Shown: positions 1-11,437 of the stretch, one piece after another
Layout of the letters: every line of letters begins with the position of its first letter
Position numbering within the stretch: the first letter of the stretch is position 1
From: Bombyx mori
Lineage: Eukaryota; Arthropoda; Insecta; Lepidoptera; Bombycidae
Length of the DNA stretch: 64,000 nt
Assembly (NCBI RefSeq): GCF_030269925.1
Contig: NC_085128.1
Span: 9,612,501 to 9,676,500 of the forward strand
Reading direction: 5' to 3'
Made by a program: the position numbers and the translations under genes
The notes under the pieces: generated by a model
Told to the model about the DNA's origin: nothing
The model's database searches: none
The model's input: the letters and a program-made list of their open reading frames with translations, nothing else

Positions 1-3000
1 CTTCCAGTATGGTAAAGTAGAAGTTAGAGCGAAAATGCCTTCCGGAGATTGGCTCTGGCCCGGTGAGTTCCATCCTTAGACTTAGGGTAGTAAAATTTCA
101 CTTAAATCTATAAGGCTTGTCATTTTCAACGTTATTCAAATCGACCAATATCCGATCGCGACGGGGCAACGCAAAGCCGCCATCGCCCGAAACATGTCTT
201 GTCAGATCTCACTCACGGTGCTTTTAGGACCCTTAAACGTCGTGGTAATATATCGATGGTCACCGGTGATAACACAAATGCTCGTCAATACTAAGCTAGC
301 TACTAAACAAAAAAGTATTGTTTGTATAGTAACAAAACCCGATTTATAGCCGAACTAAAATTTAATATTTTACTATCGCGATTTTCTTGTTCGGGTATTA
401 GGATAAAGTAATAAAATATCATCAGTCTTGAATTGGAGAAAATTCGTTAAAAGAACTCCGGTCCAATAAATACACACAGTTCAAGCTAATGTGTTAAAAA
501 AAACAGCTGACAAACAAGATACCAAATTAACTATTTTGGTTTTTTCAAACCAAAGCTGAATAAAAAGTTTACAATAAAATTATAATAAGGGTTACATACT
601 TTACGACTACAAAAGAATAAAATCGATTTACCGACCATTCTAACTATGTCTATTTGTATGTAAATGCAAGTGCTTAATATTTCTTTTTCTCTTGAAGCAA
701 TTTGGTTGATGCCTGCATACAACAAATACGGCACCTGGCCAGCTTCTGGGGAAATCGACCTTGTCGAATCCAGAGGCAACAAAAACATGTTCCTCAACGG
801 TCTACACATTGGTACACAGGTGATTACTGTTATTTTATATATTTATAAGTACTCGGTGTTCATTCTAATTCATATACTAATAGGTAAGATACTCAGTACA
901 TTTGTTTCGAAGATTGAGGTACAAAACGTTGTCTACCGGTTTTTTTAAGTTTTTGCCGCCGTATCGAGTGGTCCCATAGAGTAAAGTACCTACAAGTTCT
1001 CATGATTCTAGCAACTCAGCCTGGTTCCGAGTACTAACATATGCGATTTTTTTAAATTAAATAATTATGAACAAGTATTTAGGTACGTCTTCCACGTTAA
1101 TAAAAATCCACCCTGCCTAATAAATACGTGATCCACTATCCTGTATATTTCTGTCGCTACACAATATGCATGAGACATCGACCTCATGTTGCCAATTTAA
1201 GTGTATAATAATATGCCAAATAAAGTGTTCGGCGTGTTCTAAAGACTATTCATAATGGTCCATGTTAGATAAAATTTACGAAGATATTATGTGTTACACA
1301 GGAAGCTGGTTCGACACTGCACTACGGACCTTTCCCCGGACTAAGCGGATGGGAAAAAGCGCACTGGGTCAGAAGGAACAGCGCCGGATACGACACTAAT
1401 TTCCATCGTTACCAACTGGAATGGACACCAGGTTAATTATTATTATGTAGCCGTACCTACTACACTTACTTAAACTTCATTATATTTCACGTAAACACGT
1501 AGGTGCATGTTTTAAGAGCAATAATAATTGATGAAATATTATATAAATAAAAATTGGCCTCAATAACAAATTGCACGTTGATTATAGAAGATACTTCAAA
1601 TACACGTTTCAAGAATAGATTAAATAAAAAAAAATAAAAAACGAAAAGCAATGTAATTTAGTTATAATCTCAATATATACTTTTTTGGCAACATAGCTTT
1701 TTGTTTAAATAGCTATATGTACCGTATCTAAAAATAGAACAGTTTTATTTCTACAAAAATACTCTCTTATTACCTATATTATTACAATTTGCGTAGGTAG
1801 GTTTACGTACCATTATTTTTTAAATAGAGTGGGTAGACTATTTTTCGGATGCGTCGTTTTTATTTTATCATGAATCCTTTTCCATTGTATTCAATTTATA
1901 ATACATATATTAGAATACATATATCGCAATAGCATAAAATATTGAAATTCATCGTCAAAATCAGAGTGTGCATTGCAAATATTACTACAAAACGAGTTTG
2001 GTTTTTTCGTATTAAATCAGTCAATTGCACAGTCCACCAGGTTTCGAGTAGTGACCGGGCCTCATACATATAATAACCCTAAAAAATTTAAAATATGATA
2101 TAGAAGTTTCGTCCAATGTAGCTTGAGGATTTCATGATCAACATAGAAGCAAAAAAATATTGAAATTGATAATCTTGGAAATGTATTAAAGATCTCTTAT
2201 TATTATTGAATTCAAGGCTCAATACCAATTATCGCCAAAAATTTAATTACGAAAGTAATTATATATTAACCAAATTCGCAGATTTCATAAGCTTTAGAAT
2301 TGACGACTCTGAGATCGGTCGTGTCACTCCTGGAAATGGTGGCTTTTGGGAATACGGCGGCTTCAACAATAGACCCGGTATTCATAACCCGTGGAGATAT
2401 GGAAGTAAGATGGCGCCATTCGACCAAAAAGTACGTATTTACACACCCACAAAAATGTTACTATACTGAATTTGCTTTTGACAAACGACGTACACAAGAT
2501 ATGTTGTATAGACGGCATTTGCAGTCAGATTGCATAGGTTTGAACTCACTCACAGATCTCGTCGAAGATTGAATTTAGTGTCTTGTTGATTATCAGATTA
2601 TTCTACATTCTCTTTAAAATAAATACAAGTTAAGACGGACGCAATATATTTTAATGCTATTAGCTGTTTTCTTCTTTGGGTAATATCTTTTTCTATATAG
2701 ACTTTACAACAATCCTCCCAAATACATGGGCACTCGCTAGTCGATTGGATATGGATAGGATTGTATTTATAGACGCTTCCGTTGAAAAAAGTGTAAATCT
2801 AACATTAATAAATAATCGAGTACAAACCACATACCGCCCAAAACGGGCCTTAAGAGTAAAGTCCTAGGAGTCCCAGTGCCGTAGGAACTAGAGACTGATA
2901 TAAGACATTTACTAATCAGATAATATGTCTATATCTATTTTTAATATTTTTTTCTTTAAAATACTGTAATGTAAACACAGGAAGACTATTTACTGATTGT

Positions 3001-3317
3001 TAAACTTTCAGTTCTATCTCATAATCAACTTAGCTGTCGGAGGCACCAATGGTTTCTTCCCTGATGGTGTCAAGAACCCTATTCCTAAGCCTTGGTGGAA
3101 CAATTCCCCAATGGTAAGTAACAGCAAAACATTTTAAAACCAACTGCAAAGCTTTTTTAACAAACGTAATTTACTTATTACTAGTTTCATCACATTACAG
3201 GCAGCCACAGATTTCTGGAATGGCCAAGGCGGTTGGCTTCCGACGTGGAATTTGAACGTTAACGATGGTCAAGACGCTTCCCTCCAAGTAGACTACGTTC
3301 GAGTTTGGGCGTTATAA
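1..3317 (+). CDS. GH16 beta-1,3-glucanase / beta-1,3-glucan recognition protein, 3' part
   Basis: Partial gene, cut by the left edge. Exons read as 1-62, 698-819, 1302-1431, 2282-2430, 3012-3113 and 3201-3317. All have GT-AG borders and compatible phases, and together give 226 residues ending in VDYVRVWAL. The second exon carries GEIDLVESRG, the E-I-D-x-x-E active-site pattern of glycoside hydrolase family 16; other family landmarks are YDTNFHRYQLEWTP, FYLIINLAVGGTNGFFPDG and the C-terminal Trp-rich strand. In insects this family hydrolyses beta-1,3-glucan in the midgut or senses it as a haemolymph pattern-recognition protein. The pure sensors usually lose the catalytic glutamates, so retention here favours an active glucanase (inference). 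The start, signal peptide and any N-terminal glucan-binding domain lie outside the window. It converges on Rabl3 with under 200 bp between the stop codons. Confidence 0.87.
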
Positions 3318-3324
3318 ATAATTC

Positions 3325-3330
3325 AATAAA
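3325..3330 (+). promoter_or_regulatory. Poly(A) signal of the GH16 gene
   Basis: AATAAA eight bases after the GH16 stop codon. It is the first such hexamer downstream, so this 3' UTR is probably very short. Confidence 0.6.
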
Positions 3331-3356
3331 TTTTCAAAATTTTGCATTAAACTGAT

Positions 3357-3362
3357 TTTATT
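3357..3362 (-). promoter_or_regulatory. Candidate poly(A) signal of Rabl3
   Basis: TTTATT on the plus strand is AATAAA on the minus strand, about 135 bases past the Rabl3 stop. With the GH16 signal at 3325 on the other strand, the two 3' UTRs meet or slightly overlap. Confidence 0.45.
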
Positions 3363-3495
3363 AATTAACAAAACAATAAAACAATTATTTTTTCTGCGTC
3401 CAATATTTCATCCTTACTCCAATTTACGAAAGGAAAAAAATGTTTTTAGTTTTCGAACCTAAGGAATGATTTGAATATAGGCAATACAAATATTT

Positions 3496-6400
3496 TTAAT
3501 CCATATGATAAAACCTTGGACTCATATATTGAGATGGTCTGTTGTTAGAAAGAGGAGTTGACGTAGCCATGATGTACGGGGGAATACGTCTTTTATCTGA
3601 AAATGGACTAACTCGCGAATAGTATCGACGTTCAATTACCTGCAAATATATTTGAAATGTATGATATGAATGTATTCTACTAGACATGAATATAAAGTAT
3701 TCAGATTAATTGATTATATTGTTCTTTATTCGTGAAATACCTTATCAAAAAATCTTGTTAATTTCACTGAATTCGTAGAGCCTGGAGCTAGGGATCTGAA
3801 ATATTATAATTTAATTTCGCGTTACTGAAAATCATGTTTATAAACAACAGAATATTTTCAATGGTTACCTTGCCTGATGACAGGTTACAAATATTTCGTC
3901 AGCACCGCATTGTTCAGCTATACTACTTGCGAGTCTTCTATACTGATTTTTCCTTTGTTTTTCCTCCGCAGCGTCGTATTTAGTCCCGATCACTAAAATC
4001 GGAATCTACAATCGAACTCTCCAGATTACGTATTTATTGTCGAATCAAATAATAATTTACATATTATTTACGAAGCAAGGTGACGTTGTTTAATTATTAT
4101 TGCCAAAGCTTTTACACGTGCAGCCTGTGGGTTAATTATGGCCAGCGGAACTGCTGGATCTACATATACAATATAATGATGCCTTCAAGATAATCCAGTC
4201 ACCATCCTCATCGAGTTCGTCGATTATGAAGAAGAGTTCGACGAGCGAACTAACCCAGACACAACCCACTGAGTTTCTCGCCGGGTCTTCGCAGTGGGTC
4301 GCAATTCTGATCCGGTGGTAGATTCTGCGAAGCACTGCTCTTGCTAGGGCTAGTGTTAGCTAATTCTCTCAGGTTGTACCCGTGAGCTCACCTACCCGTC
4401 CGCATGTGATAGGAATAGCCCTGACTTCTACGCCTACGTGAGGAAACGGACCGCGTGAATGTGGCACAGAATGCGTTTAAGCTCAGACTGTATTTTGAGG
4501 GCATTATGGCATGGTGTTTCCCGAGCGCGATGACTTGTTCTTCTTCAAACGAGGCTTGTGGAGAGTACATAAAGGTAGGCAGCGGCTTAGCTCTGCCCCT
4601 GGCATTGCTGAAGTCCATGGGCGACGGTAACCATTCACCATCAGATGGGCCGTATAGTCGTAAGCCCAAAAGGGCAAAGGCAACAAAAAAAAAATTGCAA
4701 AAAATAGACAGTCTATTTATATTCTATTTATAGTCTATTATAAGTATTTGATGGCAAATCATTTGGACAAACAACGCGCTAAATAACCAAGCTCGCAGTA
4801 TTTTGCAATCCCAACCGTAGGCTAGATTAAATAACATTTTAAATAAAAGTTTGCTACTAACAACTATATGGAATTTCTATATTCTGAAATAATATATTAT
4901 TTTCATAAAATAATACTTAGATATTGGAACCGAAAAACAGACCTGTGTGGAACCTAAGAACTGTTCCGGATCGACGTCTACATGCTGTAAAGTTGGATTC
5001 GAACTGTCCTGATTCAATATTTCAGCGAGCCACTTCTGAAGATTCACTTGACTTTTTCTGTTCGTCAAATCGTGCACCAATATGATTCCTTAAATATTTA
5101 ATTAACTCTTTAACTCTACTATTCATCTAAGAATGTTATTCTGGAGTGGTATGTCTCGTGTTATCGGGAAGATTGCATATGTACCCATGATAAATACGCA
5201 CTTAACAAGTATTCATAAACAACTTTGATATGGGAACTGCATCGTGTATTATGCATTTTATAAATTTGAATTATTACTGTGGATAGGTCGCGTATGAACC
5301 CACAGGGTTAGGAGCCCTTTTTTATCACCAAGCAATCATGTGTTTTGGTCTGAACGTTGACAAACGACTAGGTATATGTCGACGTGATTTGTAGTCGTTA
5401 TTGGTGGTACCAGATGGACAGTGAACTCGTTCATCCATAAAAAATCAAATTAAAACATATTTTTCTAATATAACAAACCATGCGTTGGTTGGTAAAACAC
5501 ATCTCTTGTGTTTCTATGTCCATTTGAGCCTCCGACATCCCAAAGTTCTACGAAGAACGTGTTTTGGGCTTGTGTTCCTTCTTTGTATTTGTGTAATTTA
5601 ACTTCCACAGAGCAACCGACCGTCCATCCCGGCGATAAAATGGGCTTATTGTGTGCTATCAAATGTGTTAAAGATGTTTTGCCCACACCTACAATTTAAA
5701 TGCTTTATTATTTCGAAACCATAAAAAATATATCGATCTAATTAGATTACAATAATGGATCTGATGGCAAAACTCATTACGGAAATTCTGACAAAAATAA
5801 AATCTAAGTTCGTTATAAAATATAGTAATTATGTAATCTAAAGATACTAAATTAAATTTGTGTAGCTCGCGAGCGATTCGTTCCGATGAATCAAATTTTA
5901 ATGAACTCATTCACATATTTTCATTATTTTCAGAATAGGTACTTTCTCTTACATTTTGCGAGTCGGTATACCTACTAGGTAACTAGACATTTCAATTAAT
6001 TTTAGTTTGTGTTGTTTAGTTATCACATTATTATTATCAGTCTTAAGTCTGCCTGAAGTATGAAGAAATCGCAATTTTAATGAAATCGCTTCTGCTGTGA
6101 TTGAAAAGGTTTCGATTCCGGAGTTGTAACCATGTGCAGTACGACTATACAGAATAGATTCCCCGTAAAGGAAGTACGGAACGATTTTAAGTAACCAGTG
6201 TGCTTAGTGCGAGTTTTTTAACGTTCTCGATAGCGTAAAAGTTAGCTAATATTTGTATGGGATGGGATCGTTTGCCTACGTTAGGGGCGCTATTCCAATT
6301 GCATACAAAATCGGGTTAATTTTTACGCTATCGAGAACGTTAAACTCGCACTAAGCACAAAGTTCACTCTACGGAACGAGATTTAGTGAACGAGTTCACT

Positions 6401-6951
6401 AACGTGAACGATTTAAGTCCCGATGTCTATTCTAGATATAGTACAAGCATATAAAATGGGGTGTGGGAAGTGGAAACAGAGCGCCAACTAGCTCTAGCAC
6501 ACCCTCTTTATAAAGTCTAACGTCAATATTACGTAGATGTCTATTCAAATGTAATAAAAGTTTTTCTGCCTACTATTATTTAAGAAAGTATATTAATGAA
6601 TTAATTTATAATAATGTTATAATACGTTTTCGACTATGGATAATCACGAGATAAACTAAATTTTAATTTTTAAAACTTCAGATAAATTTAAAAACAATAA
6701 GTCAACTTTCTCATTATTGTAAACAAATATCGATATTATCGAATGTGACCACTACGTTCGCACCTATTTTTGTAATGTTGGCTATCATTAAGGTGTCATG
6801 GCGGAGCGTTATAATAAACGTATTGTTATTTTGTGAAATTCTATGTGCCTACTTGTATGTGCTATAATAAATGGACGACAACGAAATTAGAAGAAATAAG
6901 CATACCTGAATCACCGAGGACCACAACCTTCACTTTCTCAATCGCAGCCAT
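3496..6951 (-). CDS. Rabl3: Rab-like protein 3 (small GTPase)
   Basis: Six exons in transcript order: 6906-6951, 5479-5688, 4943-5088, 3869-4005, 3741-3795, 3496-3639. The sum is 738 nt, 245 residues, with all phases closing (vertebrate RABL3 is about 236). It starts [16 protein letters not shown]. The P-loop GDSGVGKTS is split by intron 1. Later landmarks are [20 protein letters not shown] in the switch II position (DVGG rather than the usual DTAG), [17 protein letters not shown] for nucleotide specificity, and [20 protein letters not shown]; these are typical of RABL3. The C-terminus PRFYHMD has no cysteine prenylation motif, as known for this subfamily. RABL3 homologues affect Ras/prenylation signalling and cell proliferation (family knowledge). 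Intron 1 holds a small MITE and intron 3 holds retroelement pieces. Confidence 0.94.
4195..4690 (+). repeat. LINE 3'-tail fragment followed by a second SINE-like tail, in Rabl3 intron 3
   Basis: 4195-4400 matches the LINE tail seen again at 28.1 and 29.9 kb: a CCCACTGAG/CAGTGGG arm pair, TGATCCGGTGGTAG, GTGAGCTCACCTACC. From about 4563 there is a different GC-rich block (GGTAGGCAGCGGCTTAGCTC onward) ending in an A-run, repeated at 39998 and in part at 44490. Neither piece encodes a usable protein here, and the short open frames over this stretch are by-products of the repeats. Confidence 0.75.
6200..6358. mobile_element. MITE with long terminal inverted repeats
   Basis: A 159-bp element lies in Rabl3 intron 1. 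It begins GTGCTTAGTGCGAG and ends with the reverse complement CTCGCACTAAGCAC. The arms pair over roughly 45 bases, including AACGTTCTCGATAGCGTAAAA on both sides, and enclose a short GC-richer centre. There is no coding capacity. It is a typical non-autonomous DNA transposon; the superfamily is not determined because no target-site duplication is obvious. Confidence 0.75.
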
Positions 6952-8359
6952 TCATTGAAGAAATTGTCGGTAAGTGTTTGCAAATAAAAATGTTTGACAA
7001 ATTCACAATGTCAGTATTGTCTATGTCTAATCCACCATCTTCATACCTTCAGTACTACCAACTAACGATACGCGATTATGAATTTCCAATCGAATTATTC
7101 GACTTACTACATCATTCGATTAGGAATATTTCAATTGGGGCGAACTTACAAAAAAAAGGTAAAAGGTAACGTTACGTTTTATACGTTTAATTCTGCTCCG
7201 AACTTGCGTTTAAATTAAGCGTATATACTGAAAATAGACAATGCACCGCGCGCTACAACATCCACAACTTACCGCAAAAAGAAACGCGAATTTAAGACAT
7301 ACAAGAAAATATTTAAAACCAAACTTTCGAAAGTAAAAAAGTCCAAATTAAAAGTCCCAATGAAATGTAAAATCAATAATTAGTAACAATGTCTGACACT
7401 AAAGAAAGCCGACAAAAAGTTGAAAATCATTAGTTTTCAATTAAAATAAGTCACTACTACTACTAGTCTATTTGTCATTCCATTATCAGTACATACTTAG
7501 TATTAATACTAATATTTATGTCGACCGCATCTGTACTGTGTCCGAAGTTGTATATTTATGAGAGACAATAGAATAGAGATAAAGGAGACGGAAAATCGTG
7601 GGCCAAAAATGTAATAACTTGGAATGTAGTCTAAAAAATTTGTCATATTTTTTTATATAAGAATATAAAAAATCACCTCAATCCTCTTTCTGGGACCGGA
7701 GAAAAATGAGAAAGTTAGTTTTTGTCGGTATAACGGTGTGATCGATTTAATTAATCGATTACAGGATTATAAAAAGAAAAACATTGCACTAGGTAGTTAA
7801 AGCAAAGTAATTAAATGAACGATTTATACTTGTTGTATACAAGTACGGTATACGCCGGATTTAATTGCGATTATATACATAAATGAAGAAAAAGTCTATT
7901 ATTACTTAACAAAGTAATATGATTATCGATTTCAAATCGATTAAAATCGATTGTATTTTTGATGACAGCTTTGACAGTAAGCTGACATGACGTTTGTTCA
8001 TAGATTATACAATTATTTTTTGGCGCTTGTTGGTTTTTTCTGCTTTACTCGTTTTGTATTTTCGACGCATTTTGAGTGTGTATCTATCGGGCTGTTTTTA
8101 TATTTTCAACGATCACTGCTTTATTATTACGGATTCCAACTCTGCCAGCCTTGTACGACAATTGCTTCTACACTGGACACCGAAGATCGCTCACACGTTT
8201 GACTTGAAATTGTTGCATTGGATACTGTAGAAATTATGGATCGCTGTGTGAATTGTGGGATAGCAATTCCATATTCCATACCTAATATATATCATTGATA
8301 TTCACTCTTATTATGACATTTAAATGATTATCCAATGGATATAATAAACATTTACTTAT

Positions 8360-8511
8360 GCTTAAATAAGTTATTATTCAGCTCTTTTAAAGAGATTGTA
8401 ACATAACCTTGCTTAAATAAGTTATTATTCAGCTCTTTTAAAGAGATTGTAACATAACCTTGCTTAAATAAGTTATTATTCAGCTCTTTTAAAGAGATTG
8501 TAACATAACCT
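8360..8511. repeat. Tandem repeat, 51-bp unit x 3
   Basis: Three essentially identical copies start at 8360, 8411 and 8462. Each begins GCTTAAATAAGTTATTATTC and contains TCTTTTAAAGAGA, a short palindrome. The near-perfect identity indicates a recent expansion. No function is evident. Confidence 0.9.
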
Positions 8512-8934
8512 AACTTTTACTAAATCTTTATTAACTCGGCTCTCAGATTGAGAAAACTTTTATAATTTTCAGCAAGGTACTGATAAATCTGAATCTATTA
8601 ATTCATATTAGTTTCATCACGTTACATTCGGGCCCAAAAATGTATGTAATCGTTTCAGTCTCCTTTGATAGAGTCGAGTTACTACTAACCTGAAGTTATG
8701 AACTGCTAAGTAAGCCTGTTTTTATTAAATCTCATTGGGTTTATGAAAAACGGTTTATAAAACATACATATCTAATTAATTATCAATTAAATTTTTTTAG
8801 ACAACGTCACTTTACTCTGAAATCAGCGTGTTCATTTTAGTTTTTTTTTATTCACTCGTCGAATAAAATAAGTAGAAGTAAAGGTTCATTTTCGGTACAA
8901 TTTTAAATCATACCGTATTTTAATTTACGCGACA

Positions 8935-9163
8935 TGAGACGGCTTCACGACGGATATAGGCAGAGTAGGTCCTACCCGTGTGGGTTCACAAGACGCCCTT
9001 CTATCTGTAAATAAGTAACTTCTAATTTTTGCGTATTTGATTTTTATTAGATGTTCTTATTCCGTCACCGTGAAAGTAATTCGTGAATATTTTTCAAGTA
9101 GGTACGCATATCACCGGAATGCACCGGGCGTCTTAGTTCTTTACGCCACGAAGACTTCAAATT
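8935..9163 (-). mobile_element. Bm1: Decayed Bm1 SINE, head portion
   Basis: Read on the minus strand it follows the Bm1 consensus visible in the better copies: GAAGTCTTCGTGGCGTAAAG, then a degenerate promoter box, AATAAAAATCAAA, and the GGGTAGG...CTGCCTAT segment. It is heavily diverged. It lies 360 bp upstream of the Nrk start. Confidence 0.6.
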
Positions 9164-9520
9164 TTAATACAATAATGATTTTATGTCTTGTGACCAACAA
9201 TTTATTTCAATAGAAAAACATAAATATATAACTAAATTAAACAGATTAACCTATAAATGTATACCACTATCACTGAATAGGTGTCTATTCAAAGTTCAAG
9301 TAGTATATGTCAAAATTTTGCTTGAAGTCGAGCGAACGCGAACATTGGTTGGACTAGGAAGTCAGAGCTTACGAAAATTTACAATCATAAAATCGATACG
9401 ATACAGACATAACTTTATACACTGTCCGCCATTGTATAACTTTTGTCTTTTGACAATGTTGTGGTTAAGATCACTGTAAGATGTTACGGAGAAGTCTAAA
9501 ACCATCTAACAATAATCATA

Positions 9521-11437
9521 ATGGACCTGTTCATCGAGCTGTTAATTTTGCTGCTTCTCTCAAAATCAGTCCAGTTATATTGTGGTCCATACAATGGGCA
9601 AGTATGTAAAAGTTATTCTACCGGCTACGTATGGTACAACCACACTGGCGGACTCGACAACGAGAAGATAACAAGTGGCCTTTGGAAAGAAATGATCTCA
9701 AATCTCCAAGAACCATGCAGGACTCAAGCTGAAAGATTGCTTTGTGCTTATGCGTTTCCGAAGTGCATCAATAAGGACGGTGTCGGATACTTTGCCTTAC
9801 CACTTTGTTATGAAGACTGTATGGCAGTTAAAATGCAATTTTGTTATAACGACTGGATAGTGATTGAAGATCAAAAAGAACGAGGAGTGTTTTTCGAATC
9901 TAGGGGTCATTTTCGATTACCAGAATGTGAAAATTTACCACATTACAGTGGTAAAGGCTCTCAAGTTTCCTGTAATAATATTGGGATTACTGACATGGAC
10001 CTTGATCAGGTGACTACAACCTGTGTAAAAGGTAATGGCCGTTACTACCAAGGTGTAATTAATGAAACAAAAGCTGGTTTAGCTTGTCAGGCTTGGGAGT
10101 CGCAATTTCCCCATCAACACACCAGACCTCCATTAGTGTTTCCAGAAGTGCAGAACTCTTCAAATTATTGTAGAAATGCTGGTGGTGAAGAAAATAGGCC
10201 TTGGTGTTACACTATGCATCCAAACGTGAGATGGCAGTATTGTGAGATACCAATGTGTGCTAATTCAAGTCGAGAGAAAGACAATATTAAGGGATCAAAT
10301 TTAATAATGGAGAATTACTTTACACCCACATTTGTTTTATTATTATCAATAGGGGGCCTTGGATGTGTTTTAGCTATAGCAGGAATAGCTTTACTATGTC
10401 ATTATATTGTTAAAAATCATTACTCTAAGTGCAATGTTTCAAGTCGCAGGAATTTACAAAACATGGATATAGATTTAGATAAATTGCCAAGTAATCTTGC
10501 CTACCATACAACTGGAGCACAACTCAATCCTAAGTTAGAAAAGTTAGAGTTTCCAAGAAATAACATAATATATATTCGTGATTTGGGTCAAGGGGCCTTT
10601 GGTAGAGTATTTCAGGCAAAAGCTCCAGGTCTTATACCAGATGAAGAGTTTACTTTGGTCGCAGTTAAAATGCTTAAAGATGAAGCTTCTCATGATTTAC
10701 AATTGGATTTTGAAAGAGAAGCTTGCCTACTTGCAGACTTTGACCATCCAAATATTGTTAAATTACTTGGAGTTTGTGCTATAGGACGTCCAATGTGTTT
10801 GCTTTTTGAGTACATGGGAAAAGGTGATCTAAATGAATACTTAAGAGCATGCAGTACTGTTACTAGTTTTGCACCAGTAGAACACCGTGAAGATCTACGA
10901 TTGCTTGCTGCACCATTAAGTCACTTAGATCTTCTTCACATTGCCAGACAGATTGCATCAGGAATGCTGTACTTATCGGACAGGAAGTTTGTACATCGTG
11001 ACCTTGCAACTAGAAATTGTTTAATAAATGATGACATGGTTGTAAAGATTGCAGACTTTGGACTCTCACACAAAATTTATTTACAAGACTATTATAAGGG
11101 TGATGAACATGATGCAATCCCAGTAAGGTGGATGCCGCTTGAAAGTATACTCTACAATAAGTACACGTTAGAATCTGATGTTTGGGCATACGGAGTATGC
11201 TTGTGGGAGATATTTTCATTTGCCTTACAACCATACTTTGGTATGACCCATGAGGAAGTTGTTAGATTTTTGAAGGATGAAAATGTGTTAGCTTGCCCAG
11301 ATAATACCCCTAGATGTGTCTATGATTTAATGAAGCAATGCTGGAATCATAATCCAAGTGATCGTCCAAATTTTAGAGTAATTTATCAAACACTAGATAA
11401 CATTCAGCTAATTTTAGAAAGAGGTCGAACACATTAA
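9521..11437 (+). CDS. Nrk: Receptor tyrosine kinase Nrk (Ror/MuSK type), single exon
   Basis: Uninterrupted 638-codon frame. Residues 1-20 form a signal peptide, about 21-151 a frizzled-like cysteine-rich domain, 168-246 a kringle (GRYYQG, NYCRNAGG, RPWCYT, WQYCEIPMC) and about 268-297 a transmembrane helix; the rest is a tyrosine kinase. No Ig domain is present, as in insect Ror/Nrk. The kinase has GQGAFG (356-361), Lys383 in VAVK, Glu400 in helix C, HRDLATRN (492-499), DFG (512-514) and activation-loop tyrosines 520, 524 and 525 (IYLQDYY). Everything needed for catalysis is present. The kinase resembles MuSK more than Ror (FQAKAPGLIPDEEFT, LLGVCAIGRPMCLLFEYM), which points to Nrk. It should act at the plasma membrane as a Wnt/agrin-type receptor, probably neural (inference from Drosophila). 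Two oddities are the complete absence of introns and an N-L-A-Y where MuSK has NPxY. Confidence 0.95.
   Translation: MDLFIELLILLLLSKSVQLYCGPYNGQVCKSYSTGYVWYNHTGGLDNEKITSGLWKEMISNLQEPCRTQAERLLCAYAFPKCINKDGVGYFALPLCYEDCMAVKMQFCYNDWIVIEDQKERGVFFESRGHFRLPECENLPHYSGKGSQVSCNNIGITDMDLDQVTTTCVKGNGRYYQGVINETKAGLACQAWESQFPHQHTRPPLVFPEVQNSSNYCRNAGGEENRPWCYTMHPNVRWQYCEIPMCANSSREKDNIKGSNLIMENYFTPTFVLLLSIGGLGCVLAIAGIALLCHYIVKNHYSKCNVSSRRNLQNMDIDLDKLPSNLAYHTTGAQLNPKLEKLEFPRNNIIYIRDLGQGAFGRVFQAKAPGLIPDEEFTLVAVKMLKDEASHDLQLDFEREACLLADFDHPNIVKLLGVCAIGRPMCLLFEYMGKGDLNEYLRACSTVTSFAPVEHREDLRLLAAPLSHLDLLHIARQIASGMLYLSDRKFVHRDLATRNCLINDDMVVKIADFGLSHKIYLQDYYKGDEHDAIPVRWMPLESILYNKYTLESDVWAYGVCLWEIFSFALQPYFGMTHEEVVRFLKDENVLACPDNTPRCVYDLMKQCWNHNPSDRPNFRVIYQTLDNIQLILERGRTH

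Larger units (their letters stand above)
6952..9520. other. Intergenic region between Rabl3 and Nrk
   Basis: The two genes are divergent, so both promoters should lie here. I see AT-rich unique sequence, a three-copy 51-bp tandem repeat and a decayed Bm1. The open frames at 6978-7169, 7987-8230 and 9183-9479 have no recognisable domain or gene-like structure and I do not call them. Confidence 0.6.

Noticed and set aside
4388..4733. Overlapping 60-93 codon frames in Rabl3 intron 3
   Set aside because: These are by-products of GC-rich SINE/LINE tail sequence on both strands.
9183..9479. 98-codon frame just upstream of Nrk
   Set aside because: It ends before the Nrk start, has no domain and overlaps the likely promoter/5' UTR; probably chance.
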